Made by a program: the position numbers and the translations under genes. The notes beneath the pieces are model-generated. The model was given only the letters and a program-made list of their open reading frames with translations, was not told the origin of the DNA and did no database searches. 14,800 nucleotides of DNA from Caldifarciminota bacterium (GTDB lineage: Bacteria; Hydrothermota; Hydrothermia; LBFQ01; DSFT01), in contig WGAQ01000097.1 of NCBI GenBank assembly GCA_015494735.1, forward strand, positions 1 to 14,800. Direction: 5' to 3'. The stretch's first letter is position 1. Every line of letters starts with the position of its first letter. This document shows positions 12,026 through 14,800 of this stretch, piece by piece.

Positions 12026-13021
12026 ATGGTCCGTCCCCTGATATACGATGAGGAGAAGAACGTCCTCCGAATACTGGACCAGAGGCGTCTGCCTTTCGAG
12101 GAGGTATATATAGAGACCCGCGATGGATTCCAGGTGGCGGACGCCATAAGGGACATGGTCCTCAGAGGGGCTCCCCTGATAGCGGTGGCAGGAGCGTACG
12201 CCATCCTCATGGAAGTCAGGAGGGGAGCGGACAGGGAAAGGCTCAGGAAGGTCATCTCGGCACTGCGCAGGAGCCGTCCCACAGCGGTCAATCTGTTCAA
12301 CGTTCTGGAAATGATTGAAAATGTTTTACATGAAACGGGTGATATAGAACGGACAATAGAAGAGAAGGTTCTGCAATTCGTCGAAATGGAAAGGAAGCTC
12401 TACGAGAGAATCGGGGAATATGGAAGCGAAGTCGTTCCCCAAAACGCCACAGTCATGACCTACTGCAACACGGGATTCCTGGCCACCATAGGAATAGGGA
12501 CCGCAATCGGCGTCATATACAGGGCCTTTCAGAAGGGGAAGGTGAAGGAAGTCATAGTTCCCGAAACCAGACCCTACCTCCAGGGGGCCCGTCTAACCGT
12601 ATACGAGATGAGAAAACTGGGAATACCGCACCGCCTAATAACGGACAACACCGCCCCATTCCTGATGGAGTTGAAGAGGGTGGATGTGGTCATAGTGGGA
12701 GCGGACAGGGTGGTGCTGAATGGGGATGTGGCCAACAAGATAGGAACCCTGTCCCTGGCTCTTGCCGCAAAGGAATTCGGGATTCCATTCTACGTGGCCC
12801 TGCCCACGAGCACCATAGACCCCCATTCGGAGACCTTCGATGGAATAAAGATAGAGGAAAGGGGAAGCGAGGAGGTCATATTCGTCAGGGGCAATCCCAT
12901 CACCTACCCCGACACTCCCACGTACCACTATGCATTCGATATAACCCCCGCGAAATTCATAACCGGATACATAACGGAGAAAGGGGTCTTCCGGGACATA
13001 AAGGAGGCCATGGAGGAGTGA
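12026..13021 (+). CDS. mtnA: S-methyl-5-thioribose-1-phosphate isomerase (aIF2B-alpha-like)
   Basis: 331 residues, within the MtnA range. The enzyme converts methylthioribose-1-phosphate to methylthioribulose-1-phosphate in methionine salvage. Conserved blocks are RGAP (47-50) with the preceding IRDMV, RPTAVNLF (84-91), TYCNTGFLATIGIGTAIG with the catalytic Cys147, ETRPYLQGARLT (180-191), and VGADRVVLNGDVANKIGT with the catalytic Asp227. The C-terminal ITEKGV (316-321) is also standard. The Cys and Asp pair and the ETRP block favour MtnA over ribose-1,5-bisphosphate isomerase or a regulatory eIF2B-like protein. It lacks its own promoter element and uses a GGAGGTGA Shine-Dalgarno, coupled to the membrane protein before it. 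No other salvage gene is in the window. Confidence 0.93.
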   Translation: MVRPLIYDEEKNVLRILDQRRLPFEEVYIETRDGFQVADAIRDMVLRGAPLIAVAGAYAILMEVRRGADRERLRKVISALRRSRPTAVNLFNVLEMIENVLHETGDIERTIEEKVLQFVEMERKLYERIGEYGSEVVPQNATVMTYCNTGFLATIGIGTAIGVIYRAFQKGKVKEVIVPETRPYLQGARLTVYEMRKLGIPHRLITDNTAPFLMELKRVDVVIVGADRVVLNGDVANKIGTLSLALAAKEFGIPFYVALPTSTIDPHSETFDGIKIEERGSEEVIFVRGNPITYPDTPTYHYAFDITPAKFITGYITEKGVFRDIKEAMEE

Positions 13022-13034
13022 GGAATCTGCCCCT

Positions 13035-13040
13035 TAAACT
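13035..13040 (+). promoter_or_regulatory. Start-proximal -10-like element of the lipoprotein gene
   Basis: CTTAAACTT, with core TAAACT at 13035-13040, lies 13 nt after the mtnA stop and 6 nt before the ATG at 13047. It gives this gene its own start even though it is only 25 nt from mtnA. Confidence 0.5.
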
Positions 13041-13046
13041 TACGCA

Positions 13047-13661
13047 ATGAGACTTGCGAAATATCTGACAGGTGCAACTGTGGTCCTGATGGCCTCCGCC
13101 TGTTTCAATATAGATTCGTACCTCACCATAAAGGGACCCGATGATGTGGATTACAGGGTGGTTATCTCCACCCCCAGCGAAACCGCCTTCCTGATAAAAG
13201 CCATAGAGGATTCGCTGGGCAAATTCGACAGGACGGAGACCACGGTTCGAAACGATACCACGTATCTCACAGCGGAAGTTAGCGGCATTCCGATAGACTC
13301 CCTGACGGAATTCGGCTTCATGGTGGAAAAACTGGATGGAAACACTTACAGAATCTGGCAGGAGAACTCCACCGAAGACACCACAGGACAGAATGACGAA
13401 ATCTTAACCGGTATCCTCAAGGATTATCGAATGACCCTCACGGTGGTGGTGGAAAATGGAAAGGTCCTGGAGCACAACGCAAACGAGGTAAAGGGCAACA
13501 CGTACTTCTGGAAGACCACTCTGGACAGAGTCAACAGCTTCTCCCCTTCTATAACCATCCGCTTCCAGAAAACTGGTTCCGGCAACCTCCTGCTCATAAC
13601 GGGCATCCTGGTGCTGGCAATCGGGGCAGGTATTATTCTATTCATGAAGAGCAGGAAGTGA
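13047..13661 (+). CDS. Lipoprotein with C-terminal membrane anchor (LppM/DUF3153-like)
   Basis: 204 residues. The signal peptide MRLAKYLTGATVVLMASAC ends in a good lipobox (ASAC, Cys19). The central region is a mixed alpha/beta domain with alternating strands (YLTIKGPDDVDYRVVIS, MTLTVVVENGKVLEHNANEV, YFWKTTLDRV). Residues about 180-200 (LLLITGILVLAIGAGIILF) form a transmembrane helix followed by the basic tail MKSRK, the stop-transfer pattern of an inner-membrane protein. An N-terminal lipid plus a C-terminal helix is the layout of DUF3153/LppM-type lipoproteins; the resemblance is tentative. The domain would sit outside the inner membrane, tied at both ends. Function unknown. It follows mtnA closely but has its own TAAACT element. 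Confidence 0.82.
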   Translation: MRLAKYLTGATVVLMASACFNIDSYLTIKGPDDVDYRVVISTPSETAFLIKAIEDSLGKFDRTETTVRNDTTYLTAEVSGIPIDSLTEFGFMVEKLDGNTYRIWQENSTEDTTGQNDEILTGILKDYRMTLTVVVENGKVLEHNANEVKGNTYFWKTTLDRVNSFSPSITIRFQKTGSGNLLLITGILVLAIGAGIILFMKSRK

Positions 13662-13729
13662 TTCGAATCGGGCGCATTCGGAAAGGGGAAACCGGACTGG
13701 AAACTGTTTCGGAACTTCCCTCCCGACGT

Positions 13730-13735
13730 TAAACT
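13730..13735 (+). promoter_or_regulatory. Start-proximal -10-like element of the HNH gene
   Basis: GTTAAACTTT, with core TAAACT at 13730-13735, ends 7 nt before the ATG at 13743. The spacer is a run of pyrimidines, so no ribosome-binding site exists between them. Confidence 0.55.
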
Positions 13736-13742
13736 TTCCCCC

Positions 13743-14330
13743 ATGAAGATAGAACTCAGGATTTCCGCAATACCCCCCTATCTCTGGAGGATGCACACCG
13801 GAAACATCATGGACAGCAGATGGAGAAAGATTCGGAAGGAGATTCTCGAAAGGGATAACTACACCTGCAGGGTATGCGGAATCCGCTCGGAGAAGTACAT
13901 GGAAGTCCACCACATCAACGGAGACCATACGGACAACAGACCGGAGAATCTCGCCACCCTGTGCCCCATGTGTCATGCCGTATTCCACGTGGGCATCACG
14001 GGGATACACCGCAGGGGAACCCTCATCGTGAGCTCCATTCCCCAGCTGGACATAATCAAACTGTCCCGCTCCCATGCCCTCTTCGGGAAGGGCTCCATTC
14101 ACCTGCTAAAAAAGATGAAGATGACGGGCATGGTGGAGAGGGTGGGAAGGGAAAGGGACCTCACGGTCCTTGCAGACAGGATACATCTGGGCTGGAAGCC
14201 TCCGGATAACTTCAAGCTCTTTCCATTTCCGGAGAGATTTCGAATATTCAACCACTGGAAGAGGAACAGGGAGGATCTGCGCGGCGAATACCATGAGATG
14301 AAGAATAAATACCCCTCCCTGCTCGATTAA
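13743..14330 (+). CDS. HNH-type zinc protein, possibly IcmJ/DotN-like
   Basis: 195 residues. The HNH/zinc domain spans about 26-85: WRKIRKEILERDNYTCRVCG with Cys42/Cys45, MEVHHINGDHTDNRPENLAT with His56-His57 and Asn65/Asn69, then LCPMCHAVFH with Cys74/Cys77. This is a complete zinc-ribbon plus ββα-metal signature, so nuclease activity is possible. The flanks are unusual: a leader LRISAIPPYLW before the domain, and after it GTLIVSSIPQLDIIKLSR, then a basic C-terminal ~90 residues. An HNH core followed by a G-x-L-I...P...Q block recalls IcmJ/DotN of type IV secretion systems, but no other secretion gene is present and this match is from memory. No signal peptide. It ends 1 nt from the convergent TPR gene. 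Confidence 0.8.
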   Translation: MKIELRISAIPPYLWRMHTGNIMDSRWRKIRKEILERDNYTCRVCGIRSEKYMEVHHINGDHTDNRPENLATLCPMCHAVFHVGITGIHRRGTLIVSSIPQLDIIKLSRSHALFGKGSIHLLKKMKMTGMVERVGRERDLTVLADRIHLGWKPPDNFKLFPFPERFRIFNHWKRNREDLRGEYHEMKNKYPSLLD

Positions 14331-14331
14331 A

Positions 14332-14800
14332 TCAGCGGGGCGCCTTCTTCCTCAGCTCCCCCATCAGTTTCCTCACCAATCCGGAATCCCTTCCGTACAG
14401 GCGGGAGATGAGCTTTATGTCGTCCCTCCAGGTGTCGAAGAAATAGGTCCAGTGATAGGTTCTCCTCTTCACGTTGTAATCGAAAGACTTACGATAATAA
14501 TACAGAGCGGAATCCACGAGCCCTCTGGCGAAGAAGATGGAGCCCAGGTTCATGGTCAGGAATGGGTTTTCGGGCCGGTATTCCAGTGCCTTTCGGGTAT
14601 AGTACAGGGCCGAATCGGTCTTCCCGAACAGGAGGGCAAACCATCCCGTGTTCCAGTAGTCGGAATAGTTGTCCCGGATGGTATCCGAACGATTCAGTTG
14701 AAGGATATACATACCGCTGTCCCTCTTGCCGAGCATGATGTAGGAATAGGCAGCCTCCACCGTACCCGCACACCTCTCTATTACCTTCCTGTACCTGTTC
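14332..14800 (-). CDS. TPR-repeat protein (3' part only)
   Basis: The frame is open from the window edge to the TGA at 14334-14332, giving about 155 residues of the C-terminal part; the true start lies outside. Tetratricopeptide-like helix pairs are visible: EAAYSYIMLGKRDSGMYIL, YWNTGWFALLFGKTDSALYY with KALEYRPENP, and LGSIFFARGLVDSALYYYRK with SFDYN. The A/G/Y spacing fits TPRs, which bind partner proteins. The tail (DDIKLISRLYGRDSGLVRKL) is charged and helical. A possible GTG at 14760 is not taken as the start because the repeat pattern and open frame continue upstream (KVIERCAGTVEAAYSY). Whether it is secreted or cytoplasmic cannot be told from this part. Confidence 0.8.
   Translation of the reverse strand, partial: NRYRKVIERCAGTVEAAYSYIMLGKRDSGMYILQLNRSDTIRDNYSDYWNTGWFALLFGKTDSALYYTRKALEYRPENPFLTMNLGSIFFARGLVDSALYYYRKSFDYNVKRRTYHWTYFFDTWRDDIKLISRLYGRDSGLVRKLMGELRKKAPR

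Noticed and set aside
13660..13669. GATTCGAATC palindrome after the lipoprotein gene
   Set aside because: Only 10 bp; TTCGAA occurs often in this window in coding DNA, so it is not distinctive.

Overview
The window looks like a chromosomal segment of a Gram-negative-type, probably thermophilic bacterium. The cell-envelope evidence is a MurE with the meso-diaminopimelate signature DNPR, lipoproteins with lipoboxes, a periplasmic PCuAC-type copper chaperone and a LolA-fold-like protein. The amidase ends in a domain resembling the C-terminal sorting domains of FCB-group and WOR-3/Hydrothermae-like bacteria. Codon use is rich in AGG/AGA (Arg), ATA (Ile) and GGA (Gly), as in many thermophiles. The phylum is an inference. 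No tRNA, rRNA, CRISPR array, insertion sequence or phage gene was found.

Layout. 1-301 (-): start of an exported LVIVD beta-propeller protein, cut by the window edge. 302-610: the longest gap, with a 17-bp palindrome, a canonical -35/-10 promoter, an AT-rich stretch and a GC hairpin. 611-2077 (+): murE. 5710-2189 (-): a coupled three-gene operon of a LolA-like exported protein, an FAD oxidoreductase and a large exported amidase with a degenerate lytic-transglycosylase-like N-terminus. 6344-5802 (-): rsmD. 6932-6390 (-): PCuAC copper chaperone. 6973-7275 (+): small helical unknown. 8878-7225 (-): an M16B pseudopeptidase followed by a small membrane protein. 11456-8968 (-): Mrp/ApbC P-loop protein, a ZnuA-like metal-binding protein and an alpha/beta hydrolase. 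11704-13021 (+): small membrane protein and mtnA. 13047-13661 (+): lipoprotein with a C-terminal membrane anchor. 13743-14330 (+): HNH zinc protein. 14800-14332 (-): TPR protein cut by the window edge.

The main pattern is how genes start. All eleven genes that appear to begin a transcription unit carry a TAAA(C/A/T)TT element, with its core hexamer ending 6-9 nt before the ATG. They have no usable Shine-Dalgarno site, which fits a bacterial -10 element driving leaderless mRNA. Internal operon genes instead have purine-rich Shine-Dalgarno sequences (GGAGG, AGGAGGTG, GGAGGTGA) or overlap the preceding gene. Gene packing is tight: there are ATGA overlaps, a 74-nt same-strand overlap, a 51-nt convergent overlap, and convergent stops 1 nt apart.

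Several proteins keep a family fold but lack a hallmark residue: the M16 protein lacks HxxEH, Mrp has one cysteine of CxxC, the transglycosylase-like domain lacks its Glu, and the ZnuA-like protein has Asp before its lipobox Cys.
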